DNA from: Nageia nagi
Lineage: Eukaryota > Pinophyta
DNA length: 64,000 nt
Assembly (NCBI GenBank): GCA_050084985.1
Contig: JBITNC010000001.1
Span: 17,112,001 to 17,176,000 of the forward strand
Direction of reading: 5' to 3'
Position numbers and translations under genes: made by a program. Under the pieces are notes generated by a model, which ran no database searches, was not told the origin of the DNA, and was given only the letters and a program-made list of their open reading frames with translations. Positions 23,700-34,460 of the stretch are shown piece after piece (positions within the stretch are counted from its first letter, which is position 1; every line of letters begins with the position of its first letter).

Positions 23700-26224
23700 A
23701 AATTCTAGATGAGGAGGCCCTGATTATCTTTTATAGTGCATTGGTAGGAATTACTACACCATAAACTATGAAGGTTAAAGGGCTTTTTAAAAAATACACT
23801 CTTATCATATTATTGGATTTGAGAAGTACTCATAATTTCATTAATCCATGGGTGGCTAAAGTTTTTGACTGTTAAATCCACCCTATAAATAATTTTGAGG
23901 TTATGTTTGGTAATGGAGGAAAAATAGTGTGTAAAGGTACATGTTAATATTTCAAACTAAGCATGGGCCACTATACTTTGAAAAGTGACATGTACAGTTT
24001 ACCACTTGGGGGATGTGATATAGTTTTGGGGGTGCAATGGTTGAGGACTTTGGCCACCATGTAGTGGAATTTTGTAGGGCTATGGATAACCTTCATGATA
24101 GCCGAACAAGAGCATACTCTCAGGGGATTACAGGTTGGACCTTCACAAATTGTGAGCTCTCATCACATGGAAAAGATCCTATGATAAAATGGGAAGGGAA
24201 TGCTTGCACAGTTATACTCTTTAGCAATCACTAAATCTGAAGTCATACAGCCTAAATACCTGTAACCCATCTTGAGTAAGCATGCACATGCATGAACTAA
24301 TGAGCTTACCACCTCAATGATCTCATGATCATGCTATCTAATTAGTGCTGAGAATTCAACCAACAAACATTCATCCTTATTAGTATTCTTATTTACAAAA
24401 AAATGAAATTGAAAAATTGGTTCAGAAACATTGGATGAAGGAGTAATCTAACTTAGCATAAGCCCATATTCTTCTCTAGTTATATTTGTTTGTAAGAAAG
24501 ATGGCTTATGGCATATGTGTGTGGATTTCAAGGCCCCATTGGAGATCATATCTCATTGGCTTCCATTTCATCATCCTCATAGATCATCATAGTTTGAAAT
24601 TTTTTAGTGAAAAACATATTTCTAAGCCTAAGCAACAAAAATGGGTGACCAAACTATTTGGGTATGATTATGAGATAGTATACCATAAAGGTAAAGAGAA
24701 TGTGGTTGTTAATGCTCTATCTAGAAAATTTGAAGATCAAGTTGCACTATAAGATCTTTCATATCCTATTTCTCAATGGTTGGATAAAGTTAAATAGGAG
24801 TGGGCAAAGGATAGCTCCATCCATGAATTGTTAAAATAAATCACTCAAGATCCACGAGTAAACCACACCACACATGGCATGATGGTAGTTTGAGATTAAA
24901 AGGCTAAATTTTGTTACCATCTCCTTCAAAATGTAAATTAGAAATACTTTGTGAATTGCATTCTACACCTATATCAAGACATGATGGATTTTTGAAAACT
25001 TATAAACGGGTGGCATGGTCATTCTATTGGACAAGTATGAAATTGGATATCAAGCAATTTATGGTAGCTTGTGATGTGTGTTAATGATAAAAGGGTGAGA
25101 CAATGGGTACTCTAGCACTCCTTTAGCCTCTTTCCATACCTAATTGTACATGGACCAATATCTCTATGGATTTCATTCAAGGCCTTCCTAAATCCAATGG
25201 TAAATCAATTATTCTAATGGTGGTTTAGTTATCCAAATATACTCATTTTGGTTCATTAGCTCATCCTACAAGGTAGTGATAGTGGCATAATTATTCCTGG
25301 ATACAATTTTTAAATTACCTAGCATGCTAGAGATGATTATCAGTGATCATGATCCCACTTTTACAAGCCATTTTTGGCAAGAGCTTTTCAAGCTACAAGG
25401 TACCCAACTAAACATGAGCTCAGCATATAACCTGCAAACTAATGGTCAGACTAAAATTATCAACAAATGTTTGGAAACATATTTACACTATTTTGCTTTA
25501 AGATAATTTATGCATTGTGTATTATGGCTTCCCTTGGTTGAGTGGTGGTATAATACATCTTATCATTTTTCTAACAAGATGATCCCCTATGAAGCAATGT
25601 ATGGTTAAGCTCCACCAATAGTTACCTCATATGTTGCAGGTACCAATAAGGTTTAGGTAGTTGACTCAACATTAGTTACTCAGGATGATATTCTTTATTT
25701 TCTTAAGAAGAACCTTCAGATAGTTCAAAACCATATGAAGTAATAGGCTGATCAACAACATGTCAAAAGGAGTTCTAGGTATATGACATGGTCTTTCTAA
25801 GGTTGCAAACTTATCACAAAAATCCTTAAAAATAAAAGGCCCTCAAAAATTGGCCCCAAATTTTTATGGTCCCTACAAGGTGTTACAGCACATTAGCCTA
25901 GCTGCATACAAATTGAAGCTTCCTGCTTCTTCTAAGATTCACCCAATGTTTCATGTCTTGTGTCTTAAGAAAGTGGTCGAATTAGAGGTTTAGGTTCAGA
26001 CATAGTTACCTGATTTAGTGGAGGATGAATCAATGGTAGTTGTACCTAAGGCAATTTTGGATCAACATTTATGATAGCTTCATAACCACACCATCACAAA
26101 AGTCCTTGTGCAATGGCAAGGCATGGCACCCAAAGATGCAACATGGGAAATACTTCATCAACTGTAGCAATAGTTTTCACAATTCAAGCTTTGAGGACAA
26201 AGCTTCATCCCAAGAGGGGTGGCA
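23700..26224 (+). pseudogene. Gypsy pol remnant lacking the reverse transcriptase core
   Basis: A protease remnant is seen near 23790-24050, with a STHNFI-type block and PLGGCDIVLGVQWL. Reverse transcriptase begins with VCKKDGLWHMCVDF near 24487-24530 and then passes at once into an RNase H block (DHHSLKFF, KQQKWVTKLFGYDYEI, NALSRK) at 24540-24752, so the catalytic palm is missing. Integrase follows to about 25800 with TNGQTK near 25440. A chromodomain-like end (VLVQWQGM, DATWE) is near 26090-26150. Frames are broken throughout. The internal deletion makes the element non-autonomous. Confidence 0.85.
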
Positions 26225-26634
26225 TGTTAGGATCCCATATCCTAAAATTTTAGTGTTAGTACTAGTTATTTTAATTAAATTATCAACCTATATTATAAAC
26301 TGTAATGTTGTGATTATAAGGGTAGGGCCCAATTTTGCATTACTATTAGGGTTAGGGTTAGTATATTATAAATAGGTGGAAGTGTGTGGAGAAATGGATC
26401 TTGAACATTATTTTCACTTTTAGAGTTGTAAGGAGGTATCCCCCTCGAAGTGACTTGTGATTCTATTACTATTCAATAAAATCCTATCCTTATCTACTTA
26501 TTGTTGCTATTTCATGTTCTATTATTAGCCCATGCTCTATTATTTCCATTAGATTAGTTGTCATTTTCCTATTCAAATCAATATTCATTTACATTTCTGC
26601 AATATTTCCCTTTCATATTTGTAGCATTGTATCA
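26225..26634 (+). mobile_element. Gypsy 3' LTR
   Basis: 410 bp, partner of 12000-12409. Starts TGTTAG and ends ATCA. It contains a TTAGGGTTAGGGTTAG stretch that is part of the LTR and not telomeric DNA. Confidence 0.92.
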
Positions 26635-26639
26635 CTTAT

Positions 26640-26880
26640 ATGCATACATATAACCAACTTATTATTTTGTAGTTCATATTAGATTCTATGGTTTGTGAGA
26701 TCCAAGAATTGAGAAATGAAATCATGATGGAGTATAATGACTTAAAACTCAAACTAGAGTGTCTTCTTTTGTTGATAATAATTTGGAAAAGTGATATATG
26801 GAATGTAAATTTGGATGAATTTAATCAAGGATCATTTTAAGAGTCCTTTTTTAAAACTAACTTGGAAAAGTTTAGGTGAA
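26640..26880 (+). pseudogene. Coiled-coil coding sequence, right part after the gypsy insertion
   Basis: After an acceptor-like TTTTGTAG at about 26664-26671 a short open segment reads with Glu/Lys/Leu coiled-coil character (EIQELRNEIMMEYNDLKLKL). It may be the continuation of the decayed coding sequence that ends at 11999, with the gypsy element sitting in an intron. The link is inferred from position and composition only. Confidence 0.3.
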
Positions 26881-26979
26881 TTAGATTCATGGCAGAGGCA
26901 ATTTTAAATTAAAAATTAAAAACACAAAGGCAAATTTGAAGTTGTATAAAAAAACTATAGATTTTTTTGGTGAATTTAA

Positions 26980-27270
26980 AGCTAGTGATAGCAAGCTATC
27001 ATCGGGTATTAGCAAGCTACCACTAAGTGGTAGGAGAATTATGTTGGGCAGCAGCAAACTAGTTACTACTATCGCACGGTAGCACTCTGTCACCACATAG
27101 TAGCAATCTCTCACTACACAATAGCACTCTACCATTGCATGGTAGCACTCTATCATCGAATGGTAGCAATATTCCATCATACAATAGTAGTCTCAACATG
27201 CATCCATACAAAATGAAGCTACCATTGCACAATAGCAAGCTCCCATTGATAGCAAGCTCTACAATGCCAT
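26980..27270. repeat. Left subterminal ~21-bp repeat cluster
   Basis: Repeated GGTAGCACTCT / CATGGTAGCAATATT-type units with 20-22 bp spacing. Because the period is close to seven codons, a stop-free minus-strand frame arises that spells a degenerate heptad repeat (MVECYC-like). I treat that frame as a by-product of the repeat. Confidence 0.7.
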
Positions 27271-27756
27271 CGATCTACCATGTGTCGACTTTCAAATCAT
27301 GATACCATATGTGAATTATCTATACATATGTAATAGATGACTCATTTTCTTCATTCTATCTTTTTCTCCACCTATATAGAGCTCCCTTTTTATCCCAAAT
27401 CCTTTCTCAAGCTATAGTAGGATGCCATGTGCTATCCTTTTTCATTAAAAAATATATAGGTGGTAGAATTAGAAATTATTCTAACTTTTCAAAGCTATCA
27501 TTTTCATTATTTTTTCCTAAAATATTTTACCTTTAATTGCATTTTTAAATTTTTTTACCACCATGTTAAACTCTCCTATAAAGTCCCATCCTTCATCATT
27601 CACCAATCATCGATTTTCTTATAGGAATTTATCATGCCCTAGTATTTTATCTTATTTTACCCCATAATGTTACTTGGAATGGGTGGACCAAATAAGGTTT
27701 AGAGGGCTTATTTTTATGCCCCAATTTGAAACAGATTCTAATTTATTGGATCACTT

Positions 27757-30415
27757 ATGTATGTTTATGATAGCAAGGAAGCAAAAGTTTATGTTGTTTC
27801 AGAATTAAGAAGCTTTTCTTTTGGTGTTTCTCCTATAGACAATAGTTGGTTGAATGGTTTACCACATCATGGTGATGATCTATACCAAGTTACATCAAAA
27901 GCTCTCTTGTCTCCAGAAGACAAAACTTATTTAGAGGACACTTACCACATTCAAATCGACTATATTGGTAAGTTATTTTTCAAATTTTATTTTAATTAAT
28001 TTTATCTATTAATGTATAACTAAAATTTACTTTATCAATTGCTTACCTCTTTTTTATGTAGAATATCGAAACAAAAGGGGAATACTGTACAAAAATGTCC
28101 CACATGATTACTTCAAAGCAATCTATGAATTTTTTCAATCTAGAATTATTTTGCAAGGTAGAACATTAGACATTCCATTATGGTCTGTAGTTTACATTCT
28201 CCGTTCATTGAGTGGTCAAATTTTGACTATTGTTCATATATTTTTTAATGAATTAAATGTGATGTATTTTTTTCCCTTCAAAATAATAGTAGTTATATAT
28301 CATGTACAAATTATATTTTGGCTTTTTATTATGAATATTTTCATAATATAATCAATACAACTCCAATTCCAAGAGCATTGGATTCACAAATGATGGCTCC
28401 AGCTTTACCAATAGAAGAAATTCAAGTATTTACAAATCATAGTTATTTCTAATTTTAAGTTAACATGTTTGAATGTTTAAGATTTTATGAATATTAACCA
28501 AATTATATTATTTTAGAGTTTGGAAGAACAAACATCAAAGAAAAGGGAAGTAACACTTAAGGGAGTTTTTCCTGAAGGCGATGGTGATAACGAGTCTGCA
28601 AACACTTCAAGTTCATTAATATTTAGATCCTCTACTAGAAGGATAAGGAATGTATCACCTCCTATCATTGGTGAATGTTCAATGAATACAGGTATTTTAC
28701 ATTTTAATTAATATTTTTTTATTAAATTATTTATATTATTTAAATTTTTTAACATATTGTTATGGTTGTAGGAGAATGAAATGTTACTATTCTGGGGACA
28801 AGCTTTCTTGAAAGGACTTCAAATTTTGAAGTTGGAGAAGAAGGCCATTTCGTTGAAGGTCCAACATAAGGAGATAATATACTAAATTTGTTATTTTTGT
28901 ATGTCTATGAAATGTAATCATGCTACCATATAGTAGCATTCTGGTAGCCTTATACTTGCGATGAAGTATAAGATAAAGTATTTAGATAAAACATGCTAGT
29001 GTTGAACCTTTTTAACATTTTGTTCAATTTCTATTCTAGTTATCATAGTTGAAGATCAAGATGTGGTAGATTCACCTAATCTACCAATTCAAACTACATC
29101 CTCTACCCCTCTATCAAGTACATATTTTTGGATTTTTTTAATCTAAACTTGTTATTCCATATAAATGAATTCATATCTCATAATAAAAAATAAAAAAAAT
29201 TGATATAGGTGGAACATCTAGTTTTGAAAAATGGAGCTCACCCATGCCTCCTCCACTTGTTCCATGTCCAATCTCCATAAGAAGAGTAGGAAAACATCTG
29301 AATTTACAATAGAATGCTCCTTCCATGAGCCATAAAATAGGGAACTTATCAGGAATATCTTCTTTTCCTGATCTTCATTTGGATGATGTACAGAGTGTTG
29401 GCATTTCCTATTTATAAAGTATACCTTTGGATGTGGATTATTTAGATATGGATACTAGCTCAAATCCATAGTTGAGTACCCATGATATTATTTAGATTCA
29501 AGTTAATGTTTCTCATCTGCAACAGCAGCACCTTCACAAAATGTGAAGGATACTATTGGTAAAATGAGTGATGAAGTCACATACTTTCCGTTGAATGCAC
29601 TTATTTCAGATAATACTTTGGCACAACTGAATGACATTGTCCTAGATAATGTCAATACTTTAAATACATGGTAATTATAGTCTAAAGCATTGATAAATGA
29701 AATTAATACCTGTTATCACAATCATTCTCAATGTGATTCTTTGTATAAATTGTTTAAGAATGAACTTGTAAAAATAGAAAGTTTAAAGGCTTAAGAACAA
29801 GCAAGTTTTATCAATATTCAATGTGTATATGAAGATAAAATTATGGGTATTATGTGTAACTATTTGGAAAATTTAAATGCTGATCCCTAAGCTTATTATG
29901 ATCTTTGGTTAAGAGATAAAAATTTGGTAGAGATTGCAAAGGCCTAAAAGGAACAAACTGAGGTAACAATTTACTTTCTTAATTTCAAATTTTTAATGTT
30001 TACATATTTTTTTTTTTATGTTTTGAAAATATTTATATCCATGTTTATAATTTTTATATTGTTATTTGATTGCAAGTGAGGTATGATAAATTGCAAAAAG
30101 ATGTTCAAATGTTTAAAATTCATTTAAAAACTGCCAAAAAAAGTGTCACTACTACCATTCAAATGAAGGATGAAATGGCTCAATTGAAAATAAATGAATA
30201 ATATTTATATTCTGATAATCAAGGAGCATCAACTCGATTCAAACATCTTATGAAAAGAAAAAACCATTACAAATCTGAGTTTGCTTTCATCAAACAATGT
30301 ATCTGTCTTAGATAGGAATATATTATGCAATCTTACTAAAGTTGTTGATTTTATTAGTCTTTTATCAAATGAGCTAGAGGATTCAAAAGGAAGAGAAGGG
30401 GGAGAGGGATCTTAG
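27757..30415 (+). pseudogene. Multi-exon gene of unknown function inside the DNA transposon
   Basis: The first clear exon is 27757-27967, ending ATTG before GTAAGT. The next begins at 28062 after TTTATGTAG, and joining them keeps the reading frame (split codon, phase 1), which supports a real 94-bp intron. Further exon-like blocks with GT/AG borders are near 28516-28690 and 28772-28870, and a longer charged segment runs through about 29540-30410, ending with a Gly/Arg/Glu-rich tail. Later parts contain stops. The protein resembles no family I know; the C-terminal half is coiled-coil-like. It may be the accessory protein of the transposon or a captured host gene. The short introns contrast with the 9.4 kb intron of the thioredoxin gene. 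Confidence 0.45.
28951..29009 (+). repeat. 58-bp dispersed repeat with perfect 9-bp stem, copy 1
   Basis: Contains CTTATACTT-GCGATG-AAGTATAAG, a perfect 9-bp inverted repeat, and is nearly identical to 35287-35345. It directly follows a copy of the subterminal motif (GCTACCATATAGTAGC) inside the plus-strand gene. Confidence 0.8.
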
Positions 30416-30424
30416 ATTTGATAC

Positions 30425-30850
30425 TATTAAGACTTTTTTTTACTACTTTGATGGTTTCTATGGGACTACTTTGATAGTTTCTATGGAACTACTTTTATGG
30501 TTTTTATGGTTATTATTAAGACTACTTTGATGGTTATATTATGTTTGATTTGGTATACTTTTATGATTATGTTATGTTTGATTTAGAATACTTTGATGGT
30601 TATGTTATATTTGAATGTTATGATTATGTTATAATTAAATGTTATGATTGAATATTATGTTCATGTTATATTTGAAATGTTATGGTTATGTTTTAATTGA
30701 ATTTTATAGTTGAATGTTATGTTTATGTTATATTTGAAATGTTATGGTTATGTTATAATTGGATTTTATGGTTGAATGTTATGTTTATGTTATATTTGAA
30801 ATATTATGGTTATGTTATATTATGGTTGAATGTTATATTATGTTTTTTCA
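30425..30850 (+). repeat. AT-rich tandem repeat
   Basis: Begins with units of CTACTTTGATGGTTTCTATG and continues as about three copies of a roughly 60-bp T-rich unit built on GTTATGGTTATGTTATAATTG. It separates the plus-strand gene from the convergent minus-strand transposase. A shorter duplicated AT-rich block follows at 30895-31015. Confidence 0.7.
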
Positions 30851-31289
30851 AATTTATATAGTAAAAATATTAATATAAGTCAATAATAACATGTAAGAAA
30901 TATTTTAGACAAAAAATACAAATATACTAATTGAAATTATAAGTAAATAATAACAAACATAGAAAAAATAATATACTAATTGAAATTATAAGTCAACAAT
31001 AACATGTAATAAATTTGATTAGCAAAGCAACATATGAGATGTAAAACTATAAGTATAAAGTATTTGAAATTTGAACCCTTCAATAAAATGTTTTACTCAA
31101 GAATTTCAAATTCAAACCCTTCAACAACTTATTCTGTTCTGACCTTTTTTGTTGTTGGTGTGTACTTTTCTATTAGAGCATTTTCTTCACAATCATCTAC
31201 ACCTCTCCTTTGTGTAGCAAAAAACCAAAGATCCACTTCCCTTTCTATCATAAAAGAATCCAAAGTATAAGAGGAAACATATAATCAAA

Positions 31290-33480
31290 TACATGTATCC
31301 AAGTTTTTGTCCAATTTATTTCAAAGCTTGAATTTAATAAAAGATAAAGCATTGAATACCCTTTCATATTCAACAGAATACAAAATCATTATTTGACATA
31401 ATTCATATAATCTAAAATACTCACTAATATTATCTTGGAGAATAGAATTAGGATAAAGTTTTACCCAAAGATGTTTAATGACACCATTTTCTATTAGTTC
31501 TGATAATAGAGAGTATTGCTTAATCATAGCAAGTCCAAAATGGTTGGCTTATTTTATCAACAACTCTTTACTTAAAATACCATTAATGACTTGTCCATTT
31601 ATTTCTACAATTTTACCAAAATGTGTTCCAAGAATTACCATGTAATTGCAAAACAAATTGTGAATTAATTGTTCACCATTATTTGTATCCAAAATTTAAG
31701 GTTCATAACTACCATTGATTCAAGTAAATCATCTTGTTGAAATCATTCATGAATTTCATTGGTTAAGGTTGTACAAATCTTTCTCAAATTAACACATGTT
31801 TCATAAATACATTTATAAAAAAAGAAGATGATTTACAGGTTCATCTTCATATTTTGCTCCAACCAAATTCCTTTGCATATTTTGAACATGCAACAGTATC
31901 AACTTTCCTTTCACCTCTATACAAAGATGATCATTGATATTAAATTTTAAAAAATTATTTGGATCTTTAAGATTTATCAAAGTTTGCCATCTTTGAAATA
32001 AAAGATCTTTAAAACTATCTACACTTGTACAAAGCGTATCCAAAGATAAATATATCCATTTTCTCAAAGACATGAAATCATATATATATATCTTTCATGA
32101 GCATATTTCATTAAAGTATTGATTTCTTGTAACATTGGAAGAATTTCGCATAAAGTTAGCAATATTTAAAGATCTATTAAATGGAATAATAAATATTTTA
32201 CTTTATCAATCGCATTATGATGTTCATACATATAATTAGTTAAAGATGGATATTCAATCAAAACTCTTTTTTCTAGTTCATACAGATGAAATCCATCTTA
32301 TATCATTATCTTTTAAAAGCTTATTTCCATCAGTTATTCCAATAGAAACATTTTTGAACTCTTTATATCTTTTTAGGCTTCTTACGATATATGCATGCAA
32401 GTCACAAATAAGCTCTTCCACTTTTGATAAACTTATAAAAGTGTTGATAATTCTATATTCAAGGTTCATTCTATGTGCCAGACAATGAATGGGAATCATA
32501 TAAGGAGTTACTGAATTCTATAATCTAACACAAAGACCATTTCGATTACTTTGCATTACTAACGCACCATCTACTCCAACATATATCAATTTTGTAGCAA
32601 TTTCATAATCATCCATTCCAACAAAATCTTTTAAGTTAGAAATAACTAACTTGTAAAGATTTTTTGTATTGCAATTTTCATCCATTTTATGAACATTCAA
32701 TAAATGTGGTATCCTATAGTTATTCTGAAAAGTGTATACATGCATACAATCCCATGATGTATTATCCATTGTTGTAACTTCATCAAGTGAAAGTGAAATA
32801 AACTTTTATTTTTTAACTTTATCTTTTAAATTTTCAATCTCAACCATCGATAAATATTTCACCATTTCCCAAGCACTTATCTCTAACCAATATTTTTGTG
32901 GTACATTCTATAATCTAACTCTTTGATATAAACTTTTAAAATTTATAAATCTGTAATAGGTCTACCCTATTTAAGAATATGAAAGATAGTACAGAATTAA
33001 GTAAATTTTGCTGACCTTTTTGCATCAATTATTTTTTCAAAATATGTTTCTAGTGTTCCACCTTTCTCTTGTAGATCTTATTTTTCCTTCATGTACCTCT
33101 CATATTCTAGTGTATTTTGTAAGTGATTGCACTCATCTTCAATTTTATCCCTACAAAACTTAGTTCTCTATCCATTCTCATCTATTTTATTGTAATATAA
33201 TTTACCATAATATTTTTGTATTGTATCTATTTTGAGTTGCATTCGATGTTCTCTTTTTGTTGCCCAAAAATATATCTTCCATCTACATTCAGTTGGATCA
33301 TTTCCATCACCAAGACCAATTGGTTCAATAAACGAATATTTTACTACCCAATTGACTTGAAAAACTCTTCCAATAGTCCATGTGGCACTTTGTTTTCTTT
33401 TCAAAATTTGATTTTTTTTGTAGATCTATTTGTAGTTTTATCCATACACTTTTGTGAACTTTTTTTGTAGATGGGTTAGG
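31290..33480 (-). pseudogene. Decayed hAT-superfamily transposase
   Basis: Minus-strand fragments occur in the order of a hAT transposase related to the ZNF862/ZBED-like group. The N-terminal segment at 33404-33168 has a WKIYFWATKREHRMQLKIDT pattern. The segment 32769-32518 contains NLYKLVISNLKDF and KLIYVGVDGALVMQ, leading into the catalytic domain. The segment 32499-32278 has the CLAHRMNL insertion-domain motif and the conserved RWISS. The C-terminal dimerisation motif SVEYERVFNALSFIKFKL is at about 31380-31321. Several frames and stops separate these, so the gene is dead. hAT enzymes cut and paste DNA with 8-bp target duplications. Confidence 0.75.
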
Positions 33481-33899
33481 ATTATCATCATATAAAGGTG
33501 GTCCATCTGTAGGGTACTCAATTAAAAGTGGTTGTAAGTCTATTGGAGCAAAATCAGGTGGTACAAGATTATTGGGATTTTCTACATATTGAAAATAAAA
33601 GTTTATTTTTTATTATCAAGTGGTATATCATTATTATTACAATGTATTTTCAATATATTGAAATTAATAAATTTAGAATTTCAAGTCTTACATTAAAATT
33701 ACAGCTAAGAAAAGTACCTATATCAATTGAAGATGCTTGATGAGTTACTTCATTTTGTGGCTATCCATTAGCAAAATAAGATAATATATCCCCTTTTTGT
33801 TCCCTTCTACTATTGTTCTTAGAGTCCATAGAATCTACAATTAACATTTGAATAAAAAAAATTAATATTGTACGAAATAGATGAAAAATATAAAATTAT

Positions 33900-34460
33900 T
33901 GAATATTTTGCTATCGTCTGGTTGCACTCTTCTACTAATCGGTTGCATTTTGCTACCTTTTGATAGAAGGATTTATCATTTGGTTGAACTCTACTACCAA
34001 CCGATAGCATTCTGCTACTGTTCGAAGATATTTTACCACCATTTATAGGGATTTTGCTATCATCAAGTGGCATTATGTTACTGCACAATGGCATTCTACC
34101 ACCAAGGGGTAGCAGAATGCCATTGGATGGTAGCATATTTTGCTATTGCTCAATGGTAGAATGCCACCAAACGATAACATAATGCCATTAAATGATATAA
34201 TAATGTTACCAGATAGTTGCAAAATGCCATTGAATGATACAATAATGTTATCGAACAATTGCACAATGCCACCAATTGGTTACAAAATGCCATCGATTGG
34301 TTGCAAAATTCCACTGGATGGTAGTAGCCTGGTACCGTTCGAAGGTAGAATGCTACCATCCAAAGGAAGATGCCACCATGTGAGAGCATATGCCATCATT
34401 TGAAAGTACCTTAGAATGTTTAAAGGCATTTGCTACCATTTGAAGGTAGATGTGAATTAC
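33900..34460. repeat. Right subterminal ~21-bp repeat cluster
   Basis: More than 20 units of about 21 bp in both orientations, with cores such as ATGCCATTGAATG, GGTAGAATGCCACC and GTTGCAAAATGCC. Long stop-free frames exist on both strands here, with seven-residue periodicity (MPLND-type on plus, MAFCN-type on minus). This is expected from a 21-bp stop-free repeat and is not taken as coding. Confidence 0.8.

Larger units (their letters stand above)
12000..26634 (+). mobile_element. Ty3/gypsy retrotransposon, split by nested copia-2
   Basis: Both LTRs are present and each is 410 bp. The flanking pentamers, CATAT (11995-11999) and CTTAT (26635-26639), look like a target duplication with one mismatch. 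The copia-2 element occupies 12491-21978. Without it the gypsy internal region is only about 4.3 kb, with gag, protease, a remnant of reverse transcriptase, RNase H, integrase and a chromodomain-like end in the order expected of Ty3/gypsy. LTR divergence of about 10% by manual count marks it as older than copia-2. Confidence 0.9.
26890..34460. mobile_element. Putative large DNA transposon with hAT-type transposase
   Basis: Two clusters of about 21-bp repeats (26980-27270 and 33900-34460) enclose an intron-containing plus-strand gene and a decayed minus-strand hAT-type transposase. Subterminal repeat arrays that bind the transposase are known in hAT and CACTA elements. I did not find convincing terminal inverted repeats or an 8-bp target duplication, so the outer limits are approximate and the unit could instead be two neighbouring elements. 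Confidence 0.5.

Noticed and set aside
26340-26360. TTAGGGTTAGGGTTAG as interstitial telomere repeat
   Set aside because: It is part of the gypsy LTR; the 5' LTR has the matching, slightly diverged sequence at the same position, and the run is too short.
28951-29009. Helitron 3' terminus
   Set aside because: A hairpin is present, but no CTRR end at the usual 10-12 nt distance is shared by both copies.
33819-34403. Several overlapping open frames on both strands near 34 kb as possible repeat proteins
   Set aside because: They follow the 21-bp DNA repeat in every frame and lack any start context or domain; best explained as stop-free repeat DNA.
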